A stretch of DNA of 64,000 nucleotides from Schistosoma haematobium (GCF_000699445.3 NC_067195.1:15757287-15821286); one strand, 5' to 3'; positions 45,985-57,754 are shown, counted from the stretch's first letter. Program-made: numbers and translations. The notes: generated from the letters alone by a model not told the origin.

Positions 45985-46105
45985 TGTTCACCTTTCAGGA
46001 TTGTGTGTTTAGGACCGAAACCACTATAAGTTGTCCGACCGCAGTACATAGAAACTGGATAGCAAAACGTCTACAAATTAAAGTCTTAAAATAGGCATTT
46101 TTATA
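45985..46105 (+). repeat. CR1-like 3' UTR segment
   Basis: Matches the reverse complement of 47480-47590 (ggattgtgt, agttgtccgaccgcagtaca, aaattaaagtct blocks), which there directly follows a CR1-like C-terminus. Confidence 0.6.
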
Positions 46106-46204
46106 CGCCGTTCGTAACTCAAGAGGCAGGTACATAAACGCCTGACAGCCGGACAGAACACGGAAAACGGTACCTCAATTTAGATGGTGGTTGGAGGTAG
46201 TCAA

Positions 46205-46262
46205 CAGGAAACCCTGGTCCCGGGCTTCGTGCTACTTGGCACTCGTCAGCAAGGTGTACCTG
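46205..46262 (-). ncRNA. Hammerhead motif, probably inactive (minus strand)
   Basis: Reads CTGACGAG, helix II tgc/gca with loop caagta, CGAA, then gcccgggac where an active copy has acccgggtc. The nucleotide triplet before the cleavage site is thus GAC instead of GUC and the 15.1/16.1 pair is broken. Helix I ccttg/caggg pairs. Confidence 0.7.
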
Positions 46263-46289
46263 TAATCTTGAGGGGACTGATGCTCCCTG

Positions 46290-46352
46290 GCGGATTCGAT
46301 CTCGTGTCACCCAGCTTCACAGTCAGAGACGTTACCACTGAGCTATCCGAGC
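46290..46352 (-). promoter_or_regulatory. tRNA-like pol III head of the minus-strand unit
   Basis: Box A tagctcagtggt is at 46345-46334 and box B gatcgaatcc is at 46301-46292, spaced as in a tRNA gene, within ggctcggatagctcagtgg...gaatccgcc. It does not fold as a functional tRNA. Typical of Sm-alpha-type SINE-like units. Confidence 0.7.
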
Positions 46353-46384
46353 CGTGACTAACCTCCTGTAGGACTGAGATGTGA

Positions 46385-46464
46385 TCACAATTGATTGATC
46401 ACTGGGTGGTGATCAATGTCATGCTTGTCTAGTCCTTATTAGTGCAGATCGAATGCTATCGATC
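46385..46464 (+). repeat. Left arm of perfect 80-bp inverted repeat
   Basis: Starts tcacaattgattgatcac and ends gaatgctatcgatc; exact reverse complement of 46638-46717. Confidence 0.95.
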
Positions 46465-46494
46465 TGCCAGGGAGCATCAGTTCCCTCAAGATTA

Positions 46495-46552
46495 CAGGTA
46501 CACCTTGCTGACGAGTGCCAAGTAGCACGAAACCCGGGTCCAGGGTTTCCTG
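46495..46552 (+). ncRNA. Type I hammerhead ribozyme, core intact
   Basis: CTGACGAG (46508-46515) fits CUGANGAG. Helix II tgc/gca is closed over loop caagta, then CGAAA (46528-46532), then ccc/ggg and the GUC cleavage triplet ending at C46540. Helix I pairs ccttg (46503-46507) with caggg (46541-46545), and past an internal loop cagg (46495-46498) with cctg (46549-46552). Helix III is very short, so activity may need a dimer or loop contacts. Self-cleavage is predicted, not shown. Confidence 0.82.
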
Positions 46553-46637
46553 TTGACTACCTCCAACCACCATCTAAATCTCAATACATGGTGCCCGCAG
46601 TGTCGAGTCACCTAGACTGGTGGCCACATTGCAACAT

Positions 46638-46717
46638 GATCGATAGCATTCGATCTGCACTAATAAGGACTAGACAAGCATGACATTGATCACCACCCAG
46701 TGATCAATCAATTGTGA
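46638..46717 (-). repeat. Right arm of perfect 80-bp inverted repeat
   Basis: Exact reverse complement of 46385-46464, with a 173-bp centre holding the plus-strand hammerhead. Its position fits the 3' tail of an Sm-alpha-like unit. Confidence 0.95.
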
Positions 46718-46729
46718 CGGTACCTCAAT

Positions 46730-47092
46730 AATACGGTGTTGGGTACCCTGCTTGACGCACTTCCCGTGATATTCTTATTTACTTTTCTTACCGTCTATTC
46801 TCTTACGAGCTCTGATCGCCATGCAAAGCACACGCTTAGTAAGGCATAAACGGTGATTTTTGGAAGAAATTAAATTCCGAGTGAGAAGATGAGCTTATAA
46901 GGCGGATTATATCCATGGAATTTCGTTGAATACTGACATATTGTTGGTCATCAGTGGTTGAAAGTCAAACGATGAATTTGTTAATAATTCTTCTTTGGGC
47001 TGCAGTAAAATAACGGAGATATTTTGGTATGATAGGTTGATAAAACCGATGTTCCTACGGAAGTTGATTCTTGGAGGAAGCTAATGTAGCAA
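46730..47092. other. No feature recognised
   Basis: AT-rich sequence between the hammerhead insertion and the LTR-like repeats. Confidence 0.35.
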
Positions 47093-47350
47093 CCTGTGTT
47101 AATTGGTTAAGATTTGACGTAAAACATCTAATTATATGTCAAAAGAGTAAAGCTCAAGTATTCATCAAATGACATATTTTGTATAGGAAATATATTTCCC
47201 ATTTCTTATATACTGTTTGCTGAAAGCTTTGTGTCCTAAAAGGTAACCTCGTGCTCGACCGTTTTTGCCCAACGATCTAAATAATGACCTGATCAGTACT
47301 AGTCTGATTTCTTCTATCAACAAAACGAGGGATACCTACCAGCACGAAAC
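47093..47350 (+). repeat. LTR-like direct repeat, copy 1
   Basis: Aligns along its whole length with 47944-48205 (ttggttaaga, tattttgtatagg, gatctaaata, acgaggg and gcacgaaac blocks in order), at clearly less than full identity. Probably an older LTR. Confidence 0.6.
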
Positions 47351-47479
47351 GTTTTCTTTGGTTTCCTGTAAAGGAACAGTAAACGTTGCTACTAAATCTT
47401 TCCTTGATCGGTGATAATTTTATACGTCAGTGTTGGTGAATTTCATGTAAAGTGTGTGAAATAGGCTGGGGAGTATAAA

Positions 47480-47943
47480 ACGTCTATTTTTAGACTTTAA
47501 TATGTAGAGATTTTGCTATTCAGTGTCCATGTACTGTGGTCGGACAACTTGTAGTAGTTTTGGTTCCAACTACACAATCCTGAATGTTGAACATGAGTCA
47601 GTCTTCAGACTTCAGCAACAAGGATAGGAGGTCTATCGACCTATGTTAATCCTCGCAGTTTGTCACACTGTGGAGGTCCAATCTCATTTTGAATATATCA
47701 ACGGAAGGTGCCAATATTACATGTTCTTGTAGAGAATTCCGGTCATCCACCACTCGGTGCGAGAAACAAAACTCCAGACGCAGATGATTTAGTCTCCGTT
47801 TTTGAACTTTCTTCGCATGTCCTCTCACATGATCAGTCCTAAACGGAAGGAAAAGATAAGACATATTAATACCAAGATCATCGTTCAGTATATGATGAGG
47901 CGATATTAGATCACCCCGCATTCTACGGTAAGATCGTAACAGC
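47480..47943 (-). pseudogene. 5'-truncated CR1-like C-terminus and 3' UTR
   Basis: The frame 47921-47646 reads MRGDLISPHHIL, DLGINMSYLFLPFRTDHVRG, HAKKVQKRRLNHLRLEFCFS and LAPSVDIFKMRLDL, matching the last 90 residues of the CR1-like RT at 44222. Its 3' UTR continues to about 47480. Confidence 0.85.
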
Positions 47944-48205
47944 TTAGGTTGATTGGTTAAGAGTTAACGTCAAACAACTAAGGATATGTCAAAACAGTGT
48001 AGTTAAAGTATTCATTCACTTCCTTATTTTGTATAGGCGTTATATTTCCTATCAGCTTATAATGAATGTTGAGAGGCTTTGTTTGTCTGAACAAATAATC
48101 CCACGCTCCACTGTGACTGCGCGAAGATCTAAATAAAGACCAGTTCACTAATGTCTGGTTCCTTCTATCAATAGCACGAGGGTTACCTAGAGGCACGAAA
48201 CTGGT
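47944..48205 (+). repeat. LTR-like direct repeat, copy 2 (candidate 5' LTR of gypsy element 2)
   Basis: Second copy of the repeat at 47093. It is followed about 190 bp later by the gag start of gypsy element 2, so it may be that element's 5' LTR. A part of the same sequence occurs inverted at about 55690-55830. Confidence 0.55.
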
Positions 48206-48393
48206 GAGCCCTATTGAACAAAAATTTAAGCTCATTTTTGTTATTATTATTTTTTTTACTTGATCGTAAAATTAGACCTCCTGATTGTCCGTAAACTAAG
48301 TTGGGTATATACATAGTTTTTAAATCTTAAGGTATTCGTGTTGTAGTGACCACTTTTCGTGCTGATTTTACTGCTATAGTGGTCACATACATC

Positions 48394-51300
48394 ATGTCAG
48401 ACTCAATAAAACCCAAAACCTGGAGGAATTGTCACCAGTAGAAATAGACACTGTAATGAATACGAAATCCCGACTTCCAGAATTTGATCGTGGTGATCCT
48501 GAGTTGTGGTTTGCTCAACTACAGCATTATTTCACTAGATACAATATCAAATCTGAAGGAACTCGCTATAGAAACTTATGTTCTATCATTCCTCCTTCAG
48601 TCGCCAAAGAAGCCTGTGACTTGATTTTAACTCTACCATCACCACAACCATACACCATCTTAAGACGAGAGGTAACGAACAGTTTGTCATCACCAGACGG
48701 TCAAAAAATCCAAAGGCTTTTCCAAGGAGAAACACTAGGCGATAGGTCGCCGTCACAGTTTTACTCCACCTCCAAGTCTTAGTGGGTGATAACACAGTGG
48801 GTGAGGCAGTCTTAAAACAAGGATGGATACAAGCTCTGCCATGCCACGTCCAACACTGTTTGGATGCACGAGATCCTGAAACCTTTTTATCTCATTTAGC
48901 GCGTATAGCCGATAGAGTAATGGAAAGAGGTCCCCGACTGGATCACGCACTATAAATCACACAAAAAAGAAGAGCCAGCAAAAGACCCAATCATAGAAGG
49001 ACTCATTGTGAGTGTTAAAAGTTTCACTGAGGCTGTCACCAGAATGCGATTGGGTCATAGAAACATGAGTAGGTCACCAAAACGACCAAGATCCAAGTCA
49101 CAAAACAGGTCACAAATGTCCAGATAATCTGGGCTGTTCTGTTGGTATCACTAAGAGTTTGGTGTCAACTCAACCAAGTGCATGTAACCATGCGCCTGGC
49201 CTAAGCGAAATTCCGAGAAAGCGGGAAATGAGTAACCCCTCTCAAGGTCGCGACGACTGAGGAGGGGCTCCTAAACAGTCGCTTGTTTTATTTTAGAGAC
49301 CGTAACTTCTTGGTAGATACTGGCGCTGCTCTTAGTATCATCCCTCAAAATAAAACTGAGCTGAGTCAAGAAACATCCACAATTACACTTTGTAAGATCC
49401 AAACTATGGTTTGGACTGCCGGACAGCTGTCTGGATGAGTCAGATACGCGCCCTCGCCCGTTTGAAACCAAAACAAAGTAATTGGGTAAAATGACGGTTC
49501 TATAATTCATCATAAATTTAAGTGTACATTATTACCTAAACAAATATAACCACTCAGCTATCTAACCAATAATTGTTCAATTGATGAAATCTAAACAATC
49601 ACCACAAATAAATGTTATTCTATCCTGTCTGGATAGATCACGTACAGATTCGTTCAAAAGGCAATAATTGGTCGCTCTATAACACAGTGTTTTCAATTCT
49701 GGAAGAGTGCTTCAATTCATAACCAAAATGCACAATTCCAGTCAACACAGGTAAAGCAATCAAAAGCAGGAACAAACCAAAATGGCTGCCGCCCAGACTT
49801 AGTATAAAGTAAAACAACATAAATGCAGTTCGGGAAGAAACATGGGGAATTAGTGGTGTAGTAAAAACGAAAACTATAATAAAATACAAATATTAACAAT
49901 TCAAATGTAGCCAAAAAGTTAACAATGTACAACTAAGAGGATCAATAGGAACAAAGTGCAAGTATATAAATGGAGGGATTTTCACAAACACACAAAGCAT
50001 TCAAAATGGATCTTACACACTTCAAGCTGCCAATAAAACTAAAATCGTAACATTCGGGCAGAAAACTTTAACATTAGATTTGGGGTTCACTGTAGCCGAT
50101 TTAGATTTGGCAATACTGGGGATGGACTTTCTAGAGATACGAATTTCTAGTTGACACTAAGAAAAGACACTTAACACTGAAATAGACTTCGGATTACACA
50201 AAAGCAAAGAAAGTCACATCACATCTCTTAACTTGATTCAAACTCCTCTAGTAACAACAGCGAAATTCCATGACATACTCGCGGAATTTCCAAACTTAAC
50301 TAGAACAAACCCACAACCTTCCAAAGACAAACTAAAATTAGGTCACACTATCAAAACCGAAAGTGCACCTGTGTTTGCAAAACCCAGGAGACTAGCACCA
50401 GATAAGCTCAAAATCGCCGGGGCCGAATTTGACTATATGCTACAACTGGGTATTATCCGTCTCTCTGATAGTTAATGGGTATCCCCTTTACATATGGTCC
50501 CAAAGAAGATTGAAGGCGATTGGCGACCGTGAGGAAATTACTGAGCCCTCAACCGTCAAACAGTGTCAGATAGGTACCCAATACCGCATACCCAAAATTT
50601 CACAAACGGTTTACAGGGTATGAATATATTTACTAAAATTGACTTAGTCAGGGCATATCACAATGTCCCTGTGGCTGATGAAGATATCCCCAGGACAGCT
50701 ATTACTACACCTTTTGGCTTGTTCACGCTTGTATGCATGCTATTCAGCCTGAGAAATGCGGAACAAACATTTCAAAAATTCATAGATAACCTACTTCACG
50801 ATATGCCATTTGCACAAGGGTATATAGACGATTTTTTAATTGCCAACCCCAATTTACAATCAAACGAACAGCAGTGTTTAAAAGACTGGATAAACATAGA
50901 ATGAACATACATCAAAGTGTGTTTTCGGTGTTCGAACTCTAGAATTTCTTGGTCAAACAATAAGCTTAGTGGGGATTACACTGATCAAAGAAGAAGTGGA
51001 CACTACCAAACAATACCCCATACCTAGTTCTCTACCACAACTGAGAAGCTTTCTATTTCTAATTAGCTTTTATCGCAGATTCATACCTGGTTGTGCGCAA
51101 TTAATGCAACCTTTGACAGATTCACTTAAAGGAAAACCAAAAGAATTCAAACTGTCTTCTGACGCCGTCGAAGCTATTAAACAGCTTAAAGATAAACCGG
51201 CTCAAGCAGCTACGTTGACGTATCCGAATTCTCTTTCCCCACTTGCTCTGATGGTGGATGCTTCACATAAGGCAGTAGGCGGTAACCTTAACCAGCTAGT

Positions 51301-52440
51301 TAAAAACGCCTGGAAACCAATTGCTTTCTTCTCGAAAAGACTCGCTCCAGTAGAGACAAAGTATTCTACTTTCGAGCGAGAACTTCTTGCAATCAACCTG
51401 ACCAATTAAACACTTCGGACACATGTTAGAAGGTAGGAAATTTATAGTCTTTACGGATCACAAACCACTAACGCATGCGTTAAAAGCGATAGCCGATAAA
51501 TACTCACCTCGAGAAGCCCGTGCTAGGGTTGAAGCCATCACGAGTTCACTTAATCTGTGGACGAGAACAAGACTCGGTGACCAAAGGCCAGTAAGCTAGC
51601 CACTTATGCGTCCCAGCCCCGCTAACTAGAGGGAGAAGTCCAAGCTTGAAATGGGGAATTATATTCTGCAAAAAGCCAGAAATGAGCGATAACAACAAAC
51701 GCAATTCAAAACGTATATATATACAGTACAAAACCATCCTTGGGGAGAGTTACAAATAGCATATCAAAAGACGAAACGGACCAATAGAATTTAAGATATC
51801 TCCCAGTGGGAAATACATGAGGGTGACAAGAGTGTCTTTGGAGCGAAAACGAAGAAATCCAAATTTTCTTATTAAAATTACAAAATTAGGTCCTGTCCGA
51901 ATTGAGTTCTGGGGATCTAACGTCTCCAACAGTCCGACACCTTGACGATATATCGCAGTTCACAAGAGATATCCGACATGTCAAAGGTCAGGACAATCAG
52001 GCGGCAGATGCCTTATCTAGACTACAATTGAACATGCTACAGCAGTCTACAGTAAACTTCGAGACTTTGAGACACGAACAAGAGCAGGATCTAGAATTAC
52101 AAAACCTACTTAAAACAAACAATTCAAGTCTTAATCTGAAACAGTTACCATCACCTATCGATGGTACTCTAATTTACTGTGACACGACTAAAGCAATGCC
52201 GCGACCTTTCGTTCCCAAAAATATGCAAAAGCTGATATACAATAACTTTCATTCTGGCGCAAAAGCTTGAACTAAACTAATCAATGCCGGATATATATGG
52301 CCGAATTTACAGAATAATGTACACAAATGGGTTAGATAGTGTTCAGCATGCCAACAATCAAAGGTTTATCTTCACACAGATTCACCCATAGGTGTTTTCT
52401 CGCAACCAGATGCACGTTTCGCCAAATGAGCATATTGGAG
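48394..52440 (+). pseudogene. Ty3/gypsy-like element 2, decayed gag-pol
   Basis: Order: gag from ATG 48394 (MSDSIKPKT, then after a one-base shift LEELSPVEIDTVMNTKSRLP, GDPELWFAQLQHYFTRYNI, LGDRSPSQFY); protease near 49280-49360 (NFLVDTGAALSIIPQNK, with the DTGA active site); RT 50233-50904 ([44 protein letters not shown], catalytic YIDD); tether and RNase H near 50970-51410 (LRSFLFLISFYRRFIPG, AFFSKRLAPVETKYSTFERE); integrase zinc finger near 52270-52370 (CSACQQSKV). Segments 49440-50000 and 51560-51900 look like foreign insertions. Many stops and shifts. Confidence 0.88.
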
Positions 52441-52717
52441 ATTTTCCTCACCGTTTTGTGGACGGGTTTTTAGTTCAGCTAGTGCCATTCCCCTTTTTAT
52501 TCTATCTTCAAGAGATATATCATGTCGTACTCTGACGTCGGTATTGCCATGAATACGAGAGCTACTTAAAAGAAGATCACGATGCTTCTCCCACCCTAGG
52601 ATAATCTTAAGGAGTCTATGTGGTCAGATTTCAAAACTGCCTTTGGTCCTCTTACCTTTTCTTATCAATTTTTGACCTGAAAACCTTCAGAGTTATCTGG
52701 TAAGATGATACGGAAGC

Positions 52718-53668
52718 GTTATCGATGCACAAGAAGGATAGGATGCGGACGTAAAGGCGAGGATTGGCAAAAGAAGGACAACATTTCTACAATTGAAGAA
52801 CATATTTGACGCAAAACAACTAAGTAAATGTCAAAATGAGGATCTTCAATACGAACATCAAGATAATTCTACTGTACGGATCTGAAACTTGGAGAACTAC
52901 CACAACCATCAAGGTGAAAGTATTTATCAACAGTTGTCTACGCAAGATACTCGATGTCCGTTGGCCAGAAACCATCAGCAACAGTCTGCTGTAGGAGAGA
53001 ACAAACTAACTTCCCGCTGATGAGAAAGTTAAGAAAACACTTTGGAAGTGGATGGGACATATATTGCAGAAACTACCAAACTGCATCACGATTCAAGCGC
53101 TTACCTAGTATCATAAAGGGATACGGAATTGAGGAAGACGGGAGAACACACTACGTTGAAAATTGAAAGCAGACATGAAAAGGATGGATAACAACTGGAA
53201 AGAATTTTCTAGGACAGTTGGATGGATAATGCTGGTGGAACCCCGAAACGACTGAATAGTCGATGTAGTTTTCTAACTGTTCAGCCTGAAGTTCGATGTT
53301 CCATGAGAAAAATTTCTGCCCACCTGCTATATGTGTCAACAACCAGAAGGTAAATTTGTCCATGACGTGGATCAGCAAAGTCCATATGCATACACTGCCA
53401 CGGTTACTGATATTGAACATGATTGCAGCTGTTTCCCGTTGTACTTTCGTTGGTATCCCCCATTTGTTATATGAACGGGATAGCTGCTCCAGTTGTATGT
53501 TTACGTACGACCAGTATACACACTTCATGCTGTCACTTTCATGCGACTTATTCCAGGATGTCCTGCATAGGATAAATGAAACACTACTAGACGTAGCTTT
53601 TTTGGGATTATGACAGATTCGGCTAGTGAAAGGCTGTAATCAATAATCTGAAGAAATAGTCTGCTCTT
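52718..53668. repeat. Inverted duplicate, right arm (derived copy)
   Basis: Reverse complement of 34114-35075. It contains the RTE C-terminus (plus strand, [20 protein letters not shown] region) fused to gypsy integrase text (minus strand) at the same junction as the left arm. Neither element continues outside the arm, so this is the copy. Differences are few except in the first 45 bp. Confidence 0.88.
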
Positions 53669-55689
53669 GTATGGCATTTTTGAATATCCAATGGAATATG
53701 AAAGATTAAATTTACTGAACTGTTTGTCAAGAATATATATATTCTTGACGAAAAATAAATGTTATACGCAGAACATGAAGGCTTGAACGTTTTAATTTCA
53801 AATTAACAATGAATCATGTTTTCTTAATAGTATGATGATAAGTGTTTTTACGTATATCTGTATGTATACATAAATGTATGCATCCATACACACATGCATA
53901 CATACATTCATGCTCACAACGAACTGTCAACAGGGATTATGCCAACATGAAAAGGCACTGCACATACGGTTACATTTTCTGGTAGAAACAAGATGACTCT
54001 CCAACACAGAAGACGCCGCAGTCGATACAACTTAATTTGTAGACGCAGTTCTGTGTAGATATGAAAGGGATTTTTTCTTTTTAGCGAACTAAAGTATTTC
54101 GAAATGTGTTTGTTGTTCTGTAATATACGTTAATTCTGTGTTGTTTTATGATTCTCTGTTGTACCATGAAGGTATGGTAAAACTGCAGTACCAAACCATG
54201 ACTTTTTATTCGAATCATTATTATAACTCATTGAACCATCCTGTTTTAACATACTTCTGATAATCTCCAGATGAAAATTATTAGATTGTAAAATACTGAT
54301 TGCATTCTTTCGTTCTTTTCGTTTGCCAAAAAGAATGAGTAATAATAAATACTCATTGGAATATTACGAATATATTATTTATTTATTTATAACAATCTAC
54401 CCAATGCTCAATTTATTCGAAATTATCAAATCAAACCTTCGTATTGACACCTATTGACGTAGTAAGTTTTAAATCACCGGTAGGTATGTGAGAAACCGAA
54501 ATAATACGAACGAGTAAAACGCCATATATTCAAGAATCATAGTGATTGAAGAATCTTGGTTAATCATTATCATGTAGTCATAGCACGGAACGGCGTAAAA
54601 AATATTACCTCTTAAAGTTCTCAGTTTGGAAGTTTTCCTTTCCACACTTCTACATACTAGCGATTATATAAATCTCTCAATAATGGTGGGCTATCAGTTG
54701 TAAGTTAAGTTGAAAGTGATATTGTCTAATTCCATTTTACCTATCATATCTTTACCACTACAAGAAGAAAATGAAAATGCTAATGATTATCCATCCGAAT
54801 CCTCGGTGTTAAGTGATATATTTGATGTTGAGATATAAACCTCATTCTGATTATATTAATTTGAACTACGGAAAATTTAGGCTACTGATAAAGACGTATT
54901 TTTCTGCATTCTTAAGACAGTTGATCGAAATCTCAATCAAAAGTCAAAATTCTGTAATTCGTTTCACAGTTGATGTAAGAAATCTGAATCTTGAGGTCAT
55001 TTACTTTGTTTGATGGCATAGATGTCTAACGGAGGGAAGCTTCTTGACGTAAAAATACGTTGTATCCAGTAGATTGATCGAATCGATTGTTCCTTCCTTT
55101 TATTGCATGCAGAAAGTGTAGGATTCAACTTGTCCTGTAGACATAATACTAGGACCGTAAACGCGATACTGGCGAACCCAGAGTCTATGTGAAAGCCATC
55201 ATCAGAACAAGGATAACTTGGCTTTAAACTCTGTCTGTTTCTAGATGTAAAAACAAGTAAATTATTGCAATAATTAAAGGAATAAAAGTCACTAATTGAA
55301 ACACACAAACATACTGACCAGTATTGCATGTCTTACGAAATGAATAAAAATTATGAGTCAAGCTAATATAATAGGATAATGATGTCTTTCAATTGGCAGG
55401 CCACATGCAACAGGGATACTTTACAGACACACCAGACTAGATAAACGTGGTGGGTGCTTGAACAGCGATTTGATTTGTTAGTTATAGACATAACTAACAG
55501 GAGGTTCTGTAATACTTTGAACACACAACGAACTATGGCACGCTAAAAGCGAAGTTAGGCCGGAGATCTATCCTCCATCTTGATAAAATTTGAGGTGTAG
55601 AGCTTTCATGCTGGCAGTCACCCTTGTTTTTCATGTCGGAAAGGCCTGACTAATGGCTGTAGTAGATGTTCACTCAAATCGTGGAACTT
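53669..55689. other. AT-rich stretch, candidate upstream intron of the EPS15-like gene
   Basis: There is a perfect 20-bp palindrome at 53729-53748 (caagaatatatatattcttg). A short frame near 54745-54834 ends YPSESSVLSDIFDVEI then TAA, but no convincing exon could be built. Nothing else recognised. Confidence 0.3.
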
Positions 55690-55830
55690 AAACAAACACA
55701 CCTTTCAACATTCAATACGAGATAACAGGAAATGTAATGTTTGCGCAAAATAAGGAAGTAACCAAATATTTCGATACCAGCAAAAGGTCTTCAACTAACT
55801 CTCAACTACTTGACTTATGCTAACACATCA
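55690..55830 (-). repeat. Fragment of the 47.1/47.9-kb LTR-like repeat
   Basis: The plus strand matches the reverse complement of 47990-48085 (tcaacattca, acaggaaatgtaa, caaaataaggaagt blocks). Confidence 0.55.
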
Positions 55831-57754
55831 GACTCATCTTCCGTGAGAATATCCCTTGAGTCAATTTAGTAAATAAAGTTACATCAGTCCGTTCGCAGCA
55901 CCCTTGTGAAGAACCACCATTTAGTGATTCATATTACTAGTTACATTGAAGATGGCACAGGTATCTGGGGTTTGAAAGTGCTTTAACCAGTAACACCTAA
56001 TATAAATCGTACTCACCAAGTGAAATAAAAAGACAGATAGAGGATGTTCGAAGATATATTTGATAGGCTATCAATATATCGTGGATCAACTGCTTTAATC
56101 TGGCTAGCGATTGCAGGGGATGTTGAGCACAGCGTTCCCACTCGTGATCTGGTGCGGATGGATGACCGAGCGCCTTCAGCTAGGCGAGTCCATCAAAACT
56201 AATGTGGTCGGGATCCAATGTCGAAGATTTACAGAGCTATTTATTTTGGGGATTTATTTACCACTACAACATATTTGATTGACTAGGTCATCCAAATGTC
56301 AATGAAAATGCCATGCCTTTGTGTCACAGGGCAGTACCTAAAAATGAAAATTAAGTTCAGAAAGCTGATATTTAGTCCTTCTTGCTTGTCCTGACTTGTT
56401 TTATGGCTGTTGAATATTGATAAGTACTGGCGGTATTTATGGTTTTATGCGGTGTGGTTGTGGCCTTTCTTTAGATGGTGGTCCCGATGAGATTCTGTAA
56501 CTAGTTGCTGGATATAACTTGTCTAGCTTGTATCCTGCTACTGTAGAAAATCTCAAACTTAAAATAAATAATTTTCGCATGAGTGTAGGCATGGCCATGC
56601 AAATTGTTCAAGGTTTCGTGTGCTGTCTAGTTTGCCTTATTAAAATTCTTGGTAGTGATTAGCGAGGTATAAGTATCTTTACTCACGCTCTTTAGGCCCA
56701 CTTCCCCTCGTTTTTTCATTATTCTAAGGTAACAGTCACCTCTAAGTGTTGGTTCCACAACTTATTGATAAGCTTCCAAGAATTTCTTATATAACTCATT
56801 TTTCATCTTTTTGAAGCCGAAATCAATGACAGTTTATATAGGCTTCAGACACTCATCGGAAGTGTGGCTGAAAATATCGACTACAGAAGGTGTGACTGAG
56901 AATGCTGAAGACGTTTTTCTGCTGTTTCATTCTACTGTTTGGTATAAGTTTCATCCCATGCATGTTTTTTCTTAGTATCCTAATGGCGACCTCAATATTC
57001 ATGTTGCGTGGATATTTATGTTCAGATTACATGACAGTTACCCTGGTGCGTACTTATGGTGGCCACTAATAAAATGCTAGGGTCGCCCACATTAATTTAT
57101 ATTTTGAACCATTTTTATTCTTAATGTAGAATTTTGCATGTTGTCAATGAGTGATTTTTAATCGATATCCGGCTTTCAAATGACTGTTTTTAGGCTATTG
57201 ATATAATTTACCGAATCCTCTTTTAGTCTTAAACTGAACAATCTGGAAGATTTCGTACAGCAATTCAAGTAGTTAGAATTGTATTCTTCAATTCTTTCGA
57301 ATAACACAAACGTTTAAGACGAAATGAAGTTGGTTGGAAGTGCATTGTACATTGTTGGCTGACATGATTTATTGTTATTTGGTGCATTAACCACAATGTA
57401 GGAATTTAACTACCAGTTATATATATTTTCTCCTGTGTGACAAGTTCTTTTAACTGTGTGTGACTCCAATTACTTTACGTTTTCATTAAAACTTTGTACG
57501 AAATCGTTCAGTGTATTTTGTTACCTCGGAGCCACAGAATATTACTGTTTTGGTTGGAATATTATCTAGGGTTTTCATCACGAACTGACATCAACTATAA
57601 TGCCAAAACTATTTTACCAAAATTCCGAGCCCTGTTATGTTATACCTCGTATATGTGCTGTGCTTCGACGGAAAAATAATTGTCTCTTATATTGTTTTTA
57701 TATCATTTAATTGAATGCTAAACGTTTTTTATTTAATTCAGGTGATATTCTTAG
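55831..57754. other. Unassigned sequence upstream of the EPS15-like exon
   Basis: The part 56090-56230 is less AT-rich and may be an old insertion. No motif or second copy was found. Confidence 0.3.

Larger units (their letters stand above)
46167..46729. mobile_element. Composite Sm-alpha-like hammerhead insertion with 13-bp target-site duplications
   Basis: 46167-46179 and 46717-46729 are the same 13 bases (acggtacctcaat). Between them: a minus-strand unit with a decayed hammerhead and a tRNA-like head (46180-46384), a left 80-bp arm (46385-46464), a plus-strand unit lacking the tRNA head but with an intact-looking hammerhead (46465-46637), and the right arm (46638-46717). The arms are exact reverse complements. 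Direct repeats suggest that the whole moved as one insertion. Confidence 0.75.

Noticed and set aside
46290..46352. tRNA gene
   Set aside because: Box A and box B are present, but the arms do not pair as a tRNA and the sequence continues into the hammerhead repeat; it is a SINE-like head.
46453..46683. 76-codon plus-strand frame and a 63-codon minus-strand frame with similar text
   Set aside because: Both are translations of the hammerhead repeat in opposite orientation, which also explains their similarity.
53729..53748. Perfect 20-bp palindrome
   Set aside because: Mostly TA dinucleotides in AT-rich DNA; expected by chance.
54745..54834. Possible terminal exon ending SVLSDIFDVEI-stop
   Set aside because: No acceptor/upstream exon combination keeps the frame, and no family was recognised.
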